A stretch of 64,000 nucleotides of DNA, taken from the NCBI GenBank assembly GCA_025991245.1, contig BQMJ01000052.1, positions 1 through 64,000 on the forward strand. The letters run 5' to 3'. The translations under genes were made by a program, and so were the position numbers. Below are positions 1-12,049 of the stretch, in pieces (the first letter of the stretch is position 1; each line of letters begins with the position of its first letter). The notes beneath the pieces are model-generated. The model was not told the origin of the DNA, made no database searches, and was given only the letters and a program-made list of their open reading frames with translations. Source of the DNA: Galdieria partita. Lineage: Eukaryota > Rhodophyta > Bangiophyceae > Galdieriales > Galdieriaceae.

Positions 1-534
1 CCTAATAAACCCTAATAAACCCTAATAAACCCTAATAAACCCTAATAAACCCTAATAAACCCTAATAAACCCTAATAAACCCTAATAAACCCTAAATAAA
101 CCCTAAATAAACCCTAATAAACCCTAATAAACCCTAATAAACCCTAAATAAACCCTAATAAACCCTAATAAACCCTAATAAACCCTAATAAACCCTAAAT
201 AAACCCTAATAAACCCTAATAAACCCTAATAAACCCTAATAAACCCTAATAAACCCTAAATAACCAATAAACCCTAATAAACCCTAATAAACCCTAATAA
301 ACCCTAATAAACCCTAAATAAACCCTAAATAAACCCTAATAAACCCTAAATAAACCCTAATAAACCCTAAATAAACCCTAATAAACCCTAATAAACCCTA
401 AATAAACCCTAATAAACCCTAATAAACCCTAAATAAACCCTAAATAAACCCTAATAAACCCTATAAACCCTAATAAACCCTAATAAACCCTATAAACCCG
501 AATAAAACCTAATAAAACCTAATAAAACCTAATA
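1..534. repeat. Telomeric repeat array, C-rich strand
   Basis: Tandem units of CCTAATAAAC (10 bases) mixed with CCTAAATAAAC (11 bases, roughly a quarter of units) run from the first base. On the other strand the unit reads AGGGTTTATT or AGGGTTTATTT, running 5' to 3' toward the window start, as expected for the G-rich strand of a left chromosome end. The inner edge decays: 9-base units near 455-500, then AATAAAACCT variants, then unique sequence at about 535. The unit contains AGGGTTTA, the core of the plant-type telomere, lengthened by two or three bases. It is quite unlike the G-tract telomere known from Cyanidioschyzon. Confidence 0.95.
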
Positions 535-540
535 GTAAAC

Positions 541-2865
541 CACAAGTAGACAGGTAACCCTCAGTAAAATCTGAATAAGAAGGAAAAATGAATACTCCCT
601 TCGGCCAGGCTACACATATTTTGCAATTCATTTAGCTTTTTTTCATATATGCATTCGAGGATCCTCTTAATTCTATCATGCTTTTTACCGTTGCTTCTAA
701 TGTATTGAGGTTTGTCGCAAATTTCCTATGAGTATTTTGAAGATGACGTTGTGACTTCTTTTATTTGCTCTTTTTGGTTATGTTTGTATTTGAGTCTTCT
801 TGCGAGATTATTGGAAATGTAAAGAAAATGTTTACATTTTACTTTTAATCAGTGGTTGTCCTTTTGGGTTTAGGCATTTTTCTGTTGTTTTGTGTTGATT
901 AAAAATTTTAAGCGATTCACTTAAATGCAGTTTTTTTTGTTGTAACTGTTACTTTGACATTGTCGCCTTTTAAGGACCAAGTTTTAAAGGAAATTATTAA
1001 AGCTTTTATTGCACATCGTTTTTCTTCGTTCTTAGTTAAAGCTCTATATATTGTATAAAGGATCCTCGAGCTTTCTTATTATGGATGAATGTTCCTTTAT
1101 TCATCCAAGTAATATTTTTCTATAGTATGTGATTTTGGATAAAACTAGTAATAAACCTTAATAAGACTTAATAAACCCTGATAAGAAAGTTCCCATTGCC
1201 CTGTACTAGACCATTCGTATTTGAACATTTATCCAGGTCTTGGTCATCTCAATGCATTGGGAAAGAAAGCGAATTGGTTCTATCAAGACCTTTACTTTCG
1301 CTTTTAGTTTCGTAAAAATAATGAATTCTCAAACTGTGCTACTTTTTTGCCAGCGATCAAATGACTTGCCTTGTGGGCTATTGCTGCGTATGTTTGTATC
1401 TCTTGGTTGCTACGGGTATTTAGGTAAAATTTTAGGATGCTATTTTTAATTCAAAGCCCTTTCTAGCTAGGGAATTTCTCTGTTGCTTCGCACTAATTCG
1501 AAATTGTGAACTTTTTCGAAATGATGAGCATTTTTCTTCAATGGTTCCTTTTTCTTGTTGTTAGCATTATTACCTTCGTTCTTAATTGAACGAGTGGTAC
1601 AGTAAATAAATATTCTTTTTTTCACATTGTGATACTTCGCTTTACCTGTTATTTGTGCCGAATGTATTTAGTAAGAAGTCCTTTTGGTTTCTGGTAATGG
1701 ACGAATTTACCTTCATTGACCCTGTTAATACCTTCCTATAGTATTTGAACTTTTATGTAAATATGCATATTTAACTAGAAATTATACCCTAATCAAGCAT
1801 AATAAAACAGAAAGAAGGGAATAATGTGTATTGCTTTCAGCCAAGAAATGCCTATTTTTTGATTCATTGCACTCTAGTAGTATCAAAGTAGGAGTGTGCA
1901 GAGTTAAGTGTTTATGTCTGGTTTCTTATTTATGTTTTTTGCCAAAGAATAGTTACGTCTTTTTTTTTTTTTATGCTCGTTGTGCTTCTGACCAAGGTTG
2001 GTTTCCTGTACGTTACACTTTGTTTAAGCTTTTTTTGGATTGGAAACTAGACTCAGTTGTTACATTCCTCATTTAGTTCAGATTTTCTTTGGAGTTCACA
2101 AATTTTTGCTTCTTTTGTGTTGTTTCGAGAATTTAAGTGATTCGTTTGAATGGTACCCTTCTGGTGTCATAAGTGTAAGACGCGAGCATGTACGTGAACA
2201 AGCCGTTGCAACAGTAAAGCAATCTGACACTATTAACATTTTCATTTCTTTGTTTTTTACTGCTTTCATTGTTGTTTTCAAGGATTGCCCCTCCTCTGTA
2301 CTACTTTTCCTCCAATGAGAAAAAAAATATTTTTTCATCTGTATTTCAATGTGGTTTAGTTACTAAATTTAGTTTCATCAAAAGTATTGTATTTTTTTTC
2401 TCTCTGAGCAGTTTGCTGTAACTTCTTTACTTCGTTTCACACGGTCGACAAATATCTGCAGGACGAGAACAGGTTCAAGGTCCTGTTGATGTAAGGAACA
2501 TATGGAAATTCTTCAATATATTCTCAAGTTTCTATTTCTTTATATGCCTATTATTCTATGGCTTCCTTGTAAACTTGGTATTTGTGTTGTTCCTTTAATA
2601 AACTTTAGAAACAAGTGTAGCCCTTATAATACAAAAATTGCCTTTTCCCCTTTGATATATTGCATAAACTTTTCTTCAATACCGTTTCATAATGCCAATA
2701 TAGTTGAACTGAAACTGAATTGCTGAAATCTTTCTTGTGTGATATTTTTTCCTTATAGCTCTATTCGAGGTATATTTTGCATAAATACTTGGAAGCGAAT
2801 AGAGAAAGTTTATATTTTGCTTTTAACTGGTGTTCGTCCTTTTTTTGTTGAGGCGTTTTTATGAA
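541..2865. repeat. Subtelomeric 2.32 kb tandem repeat, copy A
   Basis: Copy A aligns by eye with copy B at a near-constant offset of about 2320 bases. Matching landmarks include CTGAATAAGAA near 571 and 2891, ATCTCAATGCATTGG near 1246 and 3567, GGTATTTAGGTAAAATTTTAGG near 1418 and 3739, and CTACTTTTCCTCCAATGAG near 2300 and 4627. I estimate about three-quarters identity. Short telomere-like motifs occur near 541, 1150-1187 and 1783-1806, about 600 bases apart, and the sequence after each looks distantly alike, so the unit may itself be built from about 600-base sub-units. Open frames here are short, in unrelated frames and not conserved between copies, so I call no gene. Confidence 0.85.
1150..1187. 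repeat. Interstitial telomere-like motif
   Basis: A short degenerate run (AATAAACCTTAATAAGACTT followed by AATAAACCCTG) resembles the terminal repeat. A similar decayed motif sits at the matching place in copy B (about 3465-3505), and others lie near 1783-1806 and 2870-2890. They mark joints between sub-units of the subtelomeric repeat. Confidence 0.7.
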
Positions 2866-5065
2866 CCCAATAATAATCCCTCAGTAAAACCTGAATAAGA
2901 AAGAAAAATACCCACTCCCTTCTGCCAGCCTACACATATTTTACAATTTAGTGTATTTTTTCTCTTAATTGCATTTTAAACGAAAGTTTCTCAATTCTAT
3001 CAAGCCTCTTCGTTTGCCTCTTGTCTTGTATAATGAGTCGCAAATTTTACTGAGTGTTTGGTGGCGTTTTGGAGACTGTTCTTGTGGGTAATTTTTCCAT
3101 TATATTTGTATTTGAGATATATTGCATGAATACTTGGAAACGATAGGAAAAAGTTTTTATTTTGCTTTTAACTTATGATTGTCCTTCATTTGTTTTTTGG
3201 AATTTTTATGCCGTTTTGCGTTTTTTTTAAAATTTGAAGTGATTTGTTTGATTGAAAATTTTTTTGAGTTATTTGTTGCCTCGAAACAGTGGTTTTTCAT
3301 TGATATGGTTGCAGAGCCATTTATTAAAGCTTTTTTTAATGGGTTTTTACTTATTCTTGTGAACCGGTATCCATTTTGTGAAGGATCCTCTTGCGTTGTT
3401 CTGATCGATGGATGTTTTTTTTTTGTATCCTGTAAGTTTCTTTCTATACTATGTGACTTTTGAAGCAGTAATAAAATTAAAAAAGAATTAATCAACCCTG
3501 CAAAAAAATTCCTATTGTCCTGTTCCAGATCATTCGCATTTGATGATTTATCAGGTTTTTGGAAATCTCAATGCATTGGAGAAAAAAAAACGAATTGGTT
3601 CGATCAAGACCTTTATTTTTGCTTTTAATTTCGTAAAGGTACTTAAGTCTCAAACTGTGCTACTTGTTTCGCCAACGATTATATGACTTGCCTTGAGTGC
3701 TATTTCTGCGTATGTTTGAATTTTGTTGTTTACTACGGGTATTTAGGTAAAATTTTAGGATGCTATTTTTAATTCAAAGCTCTTTTGAGTTAAGGATTTT
3801 CTCGGTTGCTGTGCAATAATTCGAAATTTTCAGCTGTTTAGAAATTGTGAGCATTTTTTTTGAATGGTTGCTTTTTTGTTATTGTTAGCATCATTAATTT
3901 CGTTCTTGATTGAAACAGTTGCACAGTAAATTAATAGCTTTTTCTCATATTGTGATACTTTGCTTTGTGTGGCATTTGTGCCGAAGCTAATTGGCGAAGC
4001 ATCCTGTTGCTTTCTTATATTGGATGAATTTACCTTGAATCACCCTGTTAATATCTTCCAATGGTATTTGAACTTTTTTGTAAGTATGCATATTTAACTT
4101 GAAAGTATACCCTAATGAAGTATTATAAAACCAAAATGACGAAAAATTGCTTGTTGCTTTCGTCCTGGACATACCTAGTTTTTCAATTCACTGAGCTCTA
4201 GTAGTCTCAAAGCTTTAGTGGGCAGAGTGAATTGTTTATGTCCGGTTTCTTATTTATGTTTTTTTGCCAAAGAATAGTTACGTATTGTTTTATTTTTTAT
4301 GCTTGCTGTGCTACTGACCAAGTTTGGTTTCCTGTCAGCTACATCTTGTTTAAACTTTTTTTGGATTGAAAACTGGAGTTAGTTTTTTACATTCCTTATT
4401 TAGTTCAAATTTTATTAGGAATGCACAATTTTTTCTGCTACTTTTGTGTTGTTTTGAGATTCCAGGTGGTTCGTTCAAATGGTACCCTTCTGGTGACGTT
4501 TAAGGTGCAAGCAACGTACGCGAACAAGTCGTCGCAAAATTAGAACAATCTTCCACTATGTAACATTTTCATTTCTTTGTATTTTCTGCTTTCATTGTTG
4601 TTTTCATGGATGGTCACTCCATTTTACTACTTTTCCTCCAATGAGAAAAAAACATTTTTTCTTCTGTATTTCTATGTGATATAGTTACTAAATTCCCTTT
4701 CATCAAAGGTATTGTATTTTTTTTCTTTGTGAGCAGGTTGCTGTTACTTTTTTACTTCGTTTCACAAGGTTGAGAAATTTCTGCATGACCAGAACAGATT
4801 CATGGTGCCGATGATGTAAAGAACAAGTGGTACATAAAAATTCCTCAATATATTCTCAAGTTTTTATTTCTCTAAACGTTCTTTCTGTTGCTTTTTTCTA
4901 AAACTGGTTTTGGTATTGTTACTTTCGTAAACCGTGTAAAGAAAGTCCTAAACTGGTAATGCAAAAATTGCCTATTTTCCTTTGATATATTGCAAAAACT
5001 TCTCTTCAATGCCGTTTCATAAAGCGAATGCAATAGAGCTGAAAACGAAATGCTGAAATCTTTTT
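2866..5065. repeat. Subtelomeric 2.32 kb tandem repeat, copy B
   Basis: Second direct copy of the unit at 541-2865, beginning with a telomere-like motif (AACCCAATAATAATCCCTCA) and ending near 5065, where similarity to the end of the alignable part of copy A (GCTGAAATCTTT) fades. The last ~140 bases of copy A (2728-2870) have no counterpart at the end of copy B. They instead resemble the segment near 3100-3200, so the arrangement inside the units is slightly mosaic. No gene is supported. Confidence 0.8.
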
Positions 5066-8000
5066 CCTTTTTTTAACTGTTGTCACAAGTTTTGGAATTT
5101 TTTTAAAGTTTTATGCCTTGGTGACATAGTAGCTTTTTCGTTGAATTTCTCTTTTCACATATGTGCTATATAGTAGCGATAATGATATTCTTTATTGATT
5201 TTTCTTATTAAGGTCGTTGCTGTCTTCAGTGTATACATAATAATGTTCTTTCAGTTTGAATAGACTCGAAACTTTTCTTTCGATTGCTTCACCAGGGTCT
5301 TCATGACTGAACCATACCGTATGAGAATCGTCATTAAAAATCTGTCTTATATAGCAAAATTCTACGTATCGTTATTTAGTCTATTTATGGTATTTTACGC
5401 TGCAGTGCTATTGAGAATTTAACCATTTGGTAAAGTATTTTTTTTGCTTTCGGACTATCCAGAGGTAGTACTTGTTCATTATGTGAGTAGCCTTACTTGA
5501 AATATAGTGTCGGTGTACATATTTAGCAAAAAGTAAACAAGGCTTGTGCTATTCTTGGATCCTTAAAAACAGAGCTTTATGTTTAGTTAGAAACTTTTTG
5601 AGCCTTTTTTTATCTATTTTCAACAATGTCAAGCTCCGAATATCACTTTGTTGGTTTTTCATGTGCGTCCTCTTTTGTCATAGATTCTTGTTCTATTGTT
5701 AATTTATCACAATGACTGAATTAGAAGATTCAATCGTCATATAGGCTCTTTGCGCACATTTTAGAAAGTTCACTTTTTTGATCATTTCTTATCTAGTACT
5801 ACTGTCTGTTTTCCTTTTGTGTTTTATGTCTTATAACCCTTGAATGTGTAATGAAGCTTTTCTAGGTTCTATTTCACCTATGTACTAAAATGTTCGAGGT
5901 GAGAATACGTTGATTTTTTGTATATGCAGATTTGTTCTACTATTTTTTTAACTAAATTTTGCATTATGACCTATTGTTTACCTCTGAGAACAACTAGAAA
6001 TACTGATGCCCATAAAGGACAAATAATGTATTGAAATTCTTCAATTTTTTCACTTGGGCCAACCTTCTTAAATTCTTTCTTTTTCTATAGACTCTATTTG
6101 ACACGATATTTTTATCGCTCTTCTAATGAACCCTAGATAATTTTAGAAAAACAGTTCAACTTTTTTTTATTTAAAAAGACACGATTTTTCATTCCTTTTT
6201 CTAAAAGGCATGTGTTTTTCTCAATTCATTAGGTCGTCATAAAAGAATCTAATAGAGTATAAAAGTAAGCGGTTTATTTTAGGTTACATACTTGTCAAAT
6301 TGTGTCAACATTTTTGAAGATTTTTGTGATTTTGCTAATTTATCTCGAGTGACAAAGTAATTCTTCCTTTGAAATCTTTTTGGAATCACCCCCACAGTTG
6401 TATTTGTATTGCATGTAAGCGATATCCAATTGTTCCATTTGTTTCACTTTTATTGAAGTTTTTAATTTTTGGGGGGAACTGAGCAATTTGGTTGTGAATT
6501 TGACGTGTTGCGAAATCTAAATCTGATAATTTTTATAGCTAAATTATTGCAGTTTCACTAATGTCGCTTTCGATATTGAAAAGCGACAGTTATTCGAAAA
6601 GCAGAATCTTGCAACTGTTGGTTGTTACTATGTGGTGTCTTTTACCAGACACCTTTTTTTGTAAAAACTATTTTTGCTTTCTTATGGTAACTGGATCCAT
6701 TGTGTTCTATTTTATGTTGATCGGCATAATATTATACACGAACTGTACTGTTGATATATATAATGAAGACAAAGCAAGCCACACTCTTCTCATAAAAAGG
6801 CCTCAAATGAATTAAACAGTTAGGAATCTAGCCACAAAAGTTCAATGTTGGTCTGTAGCAATTTGGATATTATATGCTTTATGTCTGTTTGACTATGCTT
6901 TGAATGATAGCTTGTAGAGTAACATATCTCTCAAGAGCACTTTTCCTCCATGAGTTTGTTGTATTTTCATTCTTGTTCTTTGAAGTCATCCAGTTGTTCT
7001 TATTTTTCTCCTTAAATATATAAAATTTTTTTTAAGTATTTCAATTTGACAAAAGTACTGAACTGTTTCCGACTGACAATATGGTAGGCTTTTCTATGAA
7101 CTTGCATTTTCGATACTACTTCTTACTATCTTTTGCATTGTCGACTAATGTCCGCTCAAGAGAACAATTAGAGATACTTATTCAATAATGACAAGCAGTA
7201 TATGAGAATTCTTCAACTTTCTAGAGATTCTATTTCTCTTGTTGTCTTTTCTCTATAGGTTATTTTCAAAACCGGTACTTTTAACGTTCAATTATTAGTC
7301 TATAAGTGTACGAAAGAAAGAAACGTAACAAAGGTCTAATAAAAAAGAGAATTGTCTATTGTCCTCTTACATACGTCATGCGCTTTCCTTTAATGAATTA
7401 TGTTCTCGTGAAACCAATGTGATGAAGCAAAGAATTATTTAATGATTCACATATTTTGACTTAACTTGTTGCTTTCATATTTAGTAGTTTCGAAGTTTTG
7501 TTTTGTTTGTTTCTCCATTCGTGTCAATTCATCTTCGCCTATGAAATCTTCATCCCCTAATATACTCGTGCACTTACTTGAAATGTTGCAAAACTGAATT
7601 GGCTCCGTTTTCTGACACATTATTGCTCGGGATCCACCGTATTAGATCCTTTCTCAATTCATTAACAGTAGTTTGAAGAGGACAACCTTTTATCGCCTTA
7701 TGATTTTCTTTAGGTTGCTTTATCGATCACTTAGCAAATTGGTAAAACAGTTTTTTACTTTCTTATTATCATTGTATACCCTTTTTTTCATTCTGTGAGT
7801 ATCTTTGTATAATTTAATGCTACTTTGGTGATGGTATAAATATAGAAACAAAATTAAGCCATACCATACATATGCCATAAAAAAGCATTCAACTGAAAGA
7901 AACAGTTAGCAATGACTACATAAATGTTCCATCATGTCTATTGTTCTTCATTTTTCTTCTTGCTTTTTGTCTACTGATCTATACTTTGAGCGGTAGCTAT

Positions 8001-8330
8001 TAGAAGATCAATCATTTTTCATTATTGGTCATATTGTACTTTCACTCTTTTTCTCTACAATCAATTTCTTCTTCCTTGCTTTCTTAGTTTTTACTACTTT
8101 TTGTCTTTTACTATGCATTACATAATATTTTGGCTCTTTCCAGCTCTTTTCTCTAGAATTTTCTATTTGAAACTCTTTGTTACGGAAGTCCTCCAATAGA
8201 AATTCAATTTCTTCCATTAGTTCCATAAGAAATTTCAATGCGTTTTGCTTTTCATACTTATCTAGTGTTTAAATCGGTACTTGGCGAATAGAAATTAAAT
8301 GAATGCCTTCTACTGAGGTACATATTCATT
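5066..8330. repeat. Decayed subtelomeric repeats, no gene seen
   Basis: AT-rich sequence with short diverged matches to the 2.3 kb unit and to itself. The segment with GAACAGGTTCAAGG, GGAAATTCTTCAAT and TTCTCAAGTTTC at 2460-2540 has weak relatives at about 4780-4860, 5970-6090 and 7150-7250. Segments near 5390-5500 and 7690-7800 match (TTGGTAAA, TTTTTTACTTTC, TTCTGTGAGTA), as do segments near 6790-6930 and 7870-8010. I read this as older copies of the same repeat family, too diverged to delimit by eye. The open frame at 6561-6815 is not supported as a gene. Confidence 0.5.
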
Positions 8331-8413
8331 TCTACGTTTTAATAGGGAGCAAGAGCAAGATTGAGACTAGCAGTCTATGTTAACGGCTCATCTTGAAATA
8401 CTGTGGTATTTGA

Positions 8414-8581
8414 GACACTGCAGGAGAAGCTCTACTTGTAAATATTCTAGCGTACTTGCAAACTGGCTCAAGAATTTCCAACTATGTCATGTATGCAAAA
8501 ATGCACCATAGAGATGTTGAATCAATCGTTGGTGTTTCCGCAACTTTTTCAGAAGAAAATGGAGTAAGAAGGAAGAGCTTG
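8414..8581 (+). CDS. Possible orphan exon, unknown
   Basis: An open stretch of about 56 codons follows an in-frame stop and ends exactly at a strong splice donor (GTAAGT at 8582). The translation (AGEALLVNILAYLQ, then a basic tail ending GVRRKSL) has ordinary amino-acid composition, unlike the F/L/K-rich noise around it. I find no start codon, no acceptor with a clear partner and no family. It may be a relic of a gene captured by the subtelomere or chance. I considered an Alba-type fold because of RISNYVMYAK but the downstream motif is missing. Confidence 0.2.
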
Positions 8582-8589
8582 GTAAGTTC

Positions 8590-10480
8590 GATTCTTTTAC
8601 TCTTCCATTTCTGTTGATTTCGACCACTACTTATTTTTATATGTACAAATAAATAGCCCTCTAGCCATTTTCTAGACAGTTGGAGCTTACTCTTGGCTAA
8701 TCGTGAAAAAGTTCATATGAAACAAGAAAACACAAATTAGGTATATACAAACCAATTTCTACAACTTTTTTTCCACAAATATCCGCTTTGAAAAAATTTT
8801 GAAAAATTTTTGAATTTTGTAGAGAATTGGCTACGTAGAACAAAACACAGCCCATGACAGCCAAAAGGCAATAGTGGAAAGTGAGGGGAAATGAATCAAT
8901 GAACCCTCATGTGAACTCAAATGACTTCTTACTGGATTTCCCAACGACCCAGCTTGGATTCTAATTCAGCCTAGTAAAATCTACAATGCAACAAGTTTTT
9001 CATTTGCAACACAATCTACTAAGGTTCTATATATTATTTGCTAATATTGTTTTCACAGATATCACTTTCTAATTTAGTCTCTTGTAAGGAATAGAGGTTT
9101 CTTTGTAAAATTGCATTTCTTCTTGTTGAGTGTGTATGTTTTTGAATGTGTAGTTTTTTCCAGGTAGTACTTTAGGTGTTTTTTATGTTAATCTTTTTCC
9201 TCTTTCACATCACAGTGTAATTAGAGATGATTTCAGCATTGTGCATTATAGACAACTTTATAGTTTTAATGTATGTTATTCTGAACTTTTTTATGGTCCG
9301 CCTTTATATGTTTTCCTAATTGTTTTCATTCGCCACTGGGTTAAATAAAAATTCGTAAACCTCTTTCTTCTCTTAGATACCCTGTAATTTAGAAATTTGA
9401 TTGTGTTTGTCCTTGTTTTAGCTGAGTAGTTCTTTTTGAACTGATATTGTTGTTGCCAGAAATTTTTGGTTTTCTTTTTCTCTTTTCAATTAAATATTCT
9501 ACGTGAAACTCTCACAAATACATGTTGTCTTCAATAAGTTTCTGTGATAAATAAAGCTTCTCATGTCAATTGTATTGCATCTCTATTTATTGTTTTGATC
9601 GATATTGGGCTGTTTGAGACTTTTCTTTTCAACTCTGGTCTTAGAAGCATTTTTGTATAGTTGTTCTTCATAATAAAGTTTTTCTTATGAAGCGATACGA
9701 GAACTTTCTTTTTTTGGCGTTGGGTAATAGCTCTACTGCATTGGCCCCAGCTCTGTCCAATTATGAATAATTCTGATTGGCTGATTGGTAAAACTTGAAT
9801 GGTCAATTCTAGTCTTTGCCTTTTTTTAAGAATTTGCGTTGATTCTTTGAAGTCTCTCTGTTTACACCTTTGTGACACAAGGTGGCTAAACGTTGAGTCT
9901 CGCCTCTCCTGGATTGGGTTAAAGCATATCCAAATTGCCAAGATTCGATTTCTTAGATATTATCAAGTGTATTTTCCTTCTATAATGGTCTTTTTTGGTA
10001 CTGTGTATTGCAGTTGGTGTTTGTCTTTCTTTCTTGGCTAAAAGTCTTTCTCGTTTGTATATAAATGACAAGGTAATTTGGCTATAAATGAAATTACGTG
10101 TCGTGAACATTTTTTATTATCAATTGAATAGAAAGAATTCCTTGCCTTTCAGACATTTTTATCATTATGACAATCCAAATGTTGGCTAGAGTTCTTATTG
10201 TATAATTAACTAGTCACGAAATTCAGCCTGTATTCATTCACGGACGCTAGACTTCTACGAAAATAAAATTTTAGCAACCGTACTCACCAATATGAAGATC
10301 GATCGTTCATGTAAACAGGGCATCAAGAATAAAATATTCATGTCTTGCTCAATTTGCTTTGCAATGTAGGAAGATCCTGGAATATCTTGCGCATATCTAG
10401 GAATGTTGCTCAGTCGAGTAATTTAATATGCTGAAAGAATCGCTGTGTCTAAAATGAGCAATGTATTTATAAATTCGTGG
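8590..10480. other. AT-rich intergenic stretch
   Basis: I see no gene, RNA or clear repeat here. A minus-strand frame at 9561-9941 (126 codons) is the longest open frame. It is rich in K, R, Q and S with no recognisable motif and no splice or promoter context, so I do not call it. Confidence 0.5.
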
Positions 10481-10662
10481 ATAGTTGTCAGTTTGTATAC
10501 TTTGTGCTTGTCAGCCTTTTTTTAGAATTGTACGTTGCATAGCTGATTGTGATTTCCCAATACGAAGACAGCGCTATTTAAGTGCCAACAGTAATACTAT
10601 TCAAACAATATCCTTTCAAAAACTGTGTCTCACAAACTGTCAACTGCTGAGTATTTATAGAC

Positions 10663-11325
10663 TTGAGCACAAAAGACTACGGTAGCTATTCCAAACATAC
10701 ACTATGCCGACGAGTTGCGAAGCCTCTCTTTTGTGAAAGTTTTTCCCATGAGACACTCTTTTTCTTCCAAGTCTTGTTTCGAAATTGCATCCTTCAAGTG
10801 ACCTCGTCAAGTAAGATTAGCAAACAACGACGTAAAGATGCTTCAAAGTGGGTGTACAAACTCTGTTCACGTCCGTTTTCGAAACAGCAACTCATAGTTG
10901 AACTGCGCAGTTCAGTTGCCACGAGACAACCTCCCCTCTCCATTTGGACAATAGATTCTCAAAGACAAAAACTGACAATGACAAGAATCGTTTTTGTGAA
11001 GAACAAGAGAATCAACTCAGAATATACTCCGATTGTTACAAACGATCTTGGTAATTGTTCCACAAGAGAGAGTCCTCATCTATTGTTCACAGGACAACAG
11101 TTCAATTCAACTTCAAAAACCAGCTTACATTACGAGACTGTATCGCCGCAAGGGTTCAACCTCAAAGACTATTTGGAGCCTTTGTCCTACTGCTTCCCCA
11201 GTAATCCGCAAGGTCACTGTCTTAAAAGAGTCAAGGAATTAAGATCAACAATTCTCTTGAACAGAACCTACGTAGCATTCGACAGGAACTTGGAAGCGAC
11301 TTTGAGGTTCAAGTCAAGTCGTTGA
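10663..11325 (+). CDS. Hypothetical protein, possibly a relic
   Basis: A 220-codon open frame, long for this base composition. The product is basic, with no signal peptide beyond a short hydrophobic run (LFFFQVLF), no membrane segments and no motif I recognise. One stretch, NLKDYLEPLSY near the C-terminus, echoes the IKHYLEPLSF of the intact NTPase gene 3 kb downstream, but the residues after it do not follow, so the likeness may be chance. It lies just upstream of the duplicated flank of the NTPase array. It could be a real lineage-specific gene, an exon, or an old fragment; I cannot tell which. Confidence 0.25.
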   Translation: MSTKDYGSYSKHTLCRRVAKPLFCESFSHETLFFFQVLFRNCILQVTSSSKISKQRRKDASKWVYKLCSRPFSKQQLIVELRSSVATRQPPLSIWTIDSQRQKLTMTRIVFVKNKRINSEYTPIVTNDLGNCSTRESPHLLFTGQQFNSTSKTSLHYETVSPQGFNLKDYLEPLSYCFPSNPQGHCLKRVKELRSTILLNRTYVAFDRNLEATLRFKSSR

Positions 11326-12049
11326 CAGGAAACGAACAAACCAAACCGGGCCTTGGTTGGTATTTCAAAAAGTGCGAAATCATAAAACCTCAAAGTTTGG
11401 TCGTACTAAAAAGTTCTTCTCTAAATTCAACTATTTAAAGTTTCATTAAAAAAGAACAACTTTATACACTTCAAAACAGGTGCTAACAAAGCAACTACAG
11501 CCAAAGTTGTGTTAGCAAAGCAATCACAAAGAGAGATTGGGAAAGGTGACGTTGAAGAGCTCTTCGAGTACGTCAAAAGTGCACACGCCATATAGTTTCA
11601 TACGTACCTAGTCAACACTTTCCAAGGGAACCTTCCACTCAAGGGTTTACCTAGAATACTATTGATTCTCTAAAGTTGCATTATTTGAAGAGAACCGTTG
11701 TGCTAGAATGAGTGTCGGCATACCTCCGAGAGAAAGGCCCGCCATTGTATAGTGAGATAAACTCACCTTTGTTATTTACCTTGGAGATTTACTGGCTTCA
11801 AGTTATTTTGGAGAACATTGAGCTCTAGTTGATAGGAATCATTTCAAGAAAGTATAATCTGCCACTTTCAAGAAGAAGGGCGTGTTTCCTACAACTTGGA
11901 ACGAGTTGGTGTGTAGTCGCCAAGTTGTCATAGAGAAATTTCGGCAAGTAGACTGAACACTTGTGCCGATAAATGTCTAGCTGAACTGTTTGCAACTTGA
12001 AGGACTATGAGTTTTTAGACTTTTGCAGATTTGAGTTGATACACTCTTG

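Noticed and set aside
1-534. Short-period repeat that might be taken for a CRISPR array
   Set aside because: There are no spacers; units are contiguous and at a terminus, so it is telomeric.
1240-4172. Several frames of 60-110 codons in the subtelomeric repeat
   Set aside because: They are not in the same frames or lengths in the two copies and are rich in F, L and K from AT-rich sequence.
8414-8581. Alba-domain exon
   Set aside because: RISNYVMYAK is suggestive, but the rest of the fold's conserved glycine-rich region is not present.
9561-9941. Minus-strand frame of 126 codons
   Set aside because: Composition is noise-like, with no motif and no splice or promoter context.
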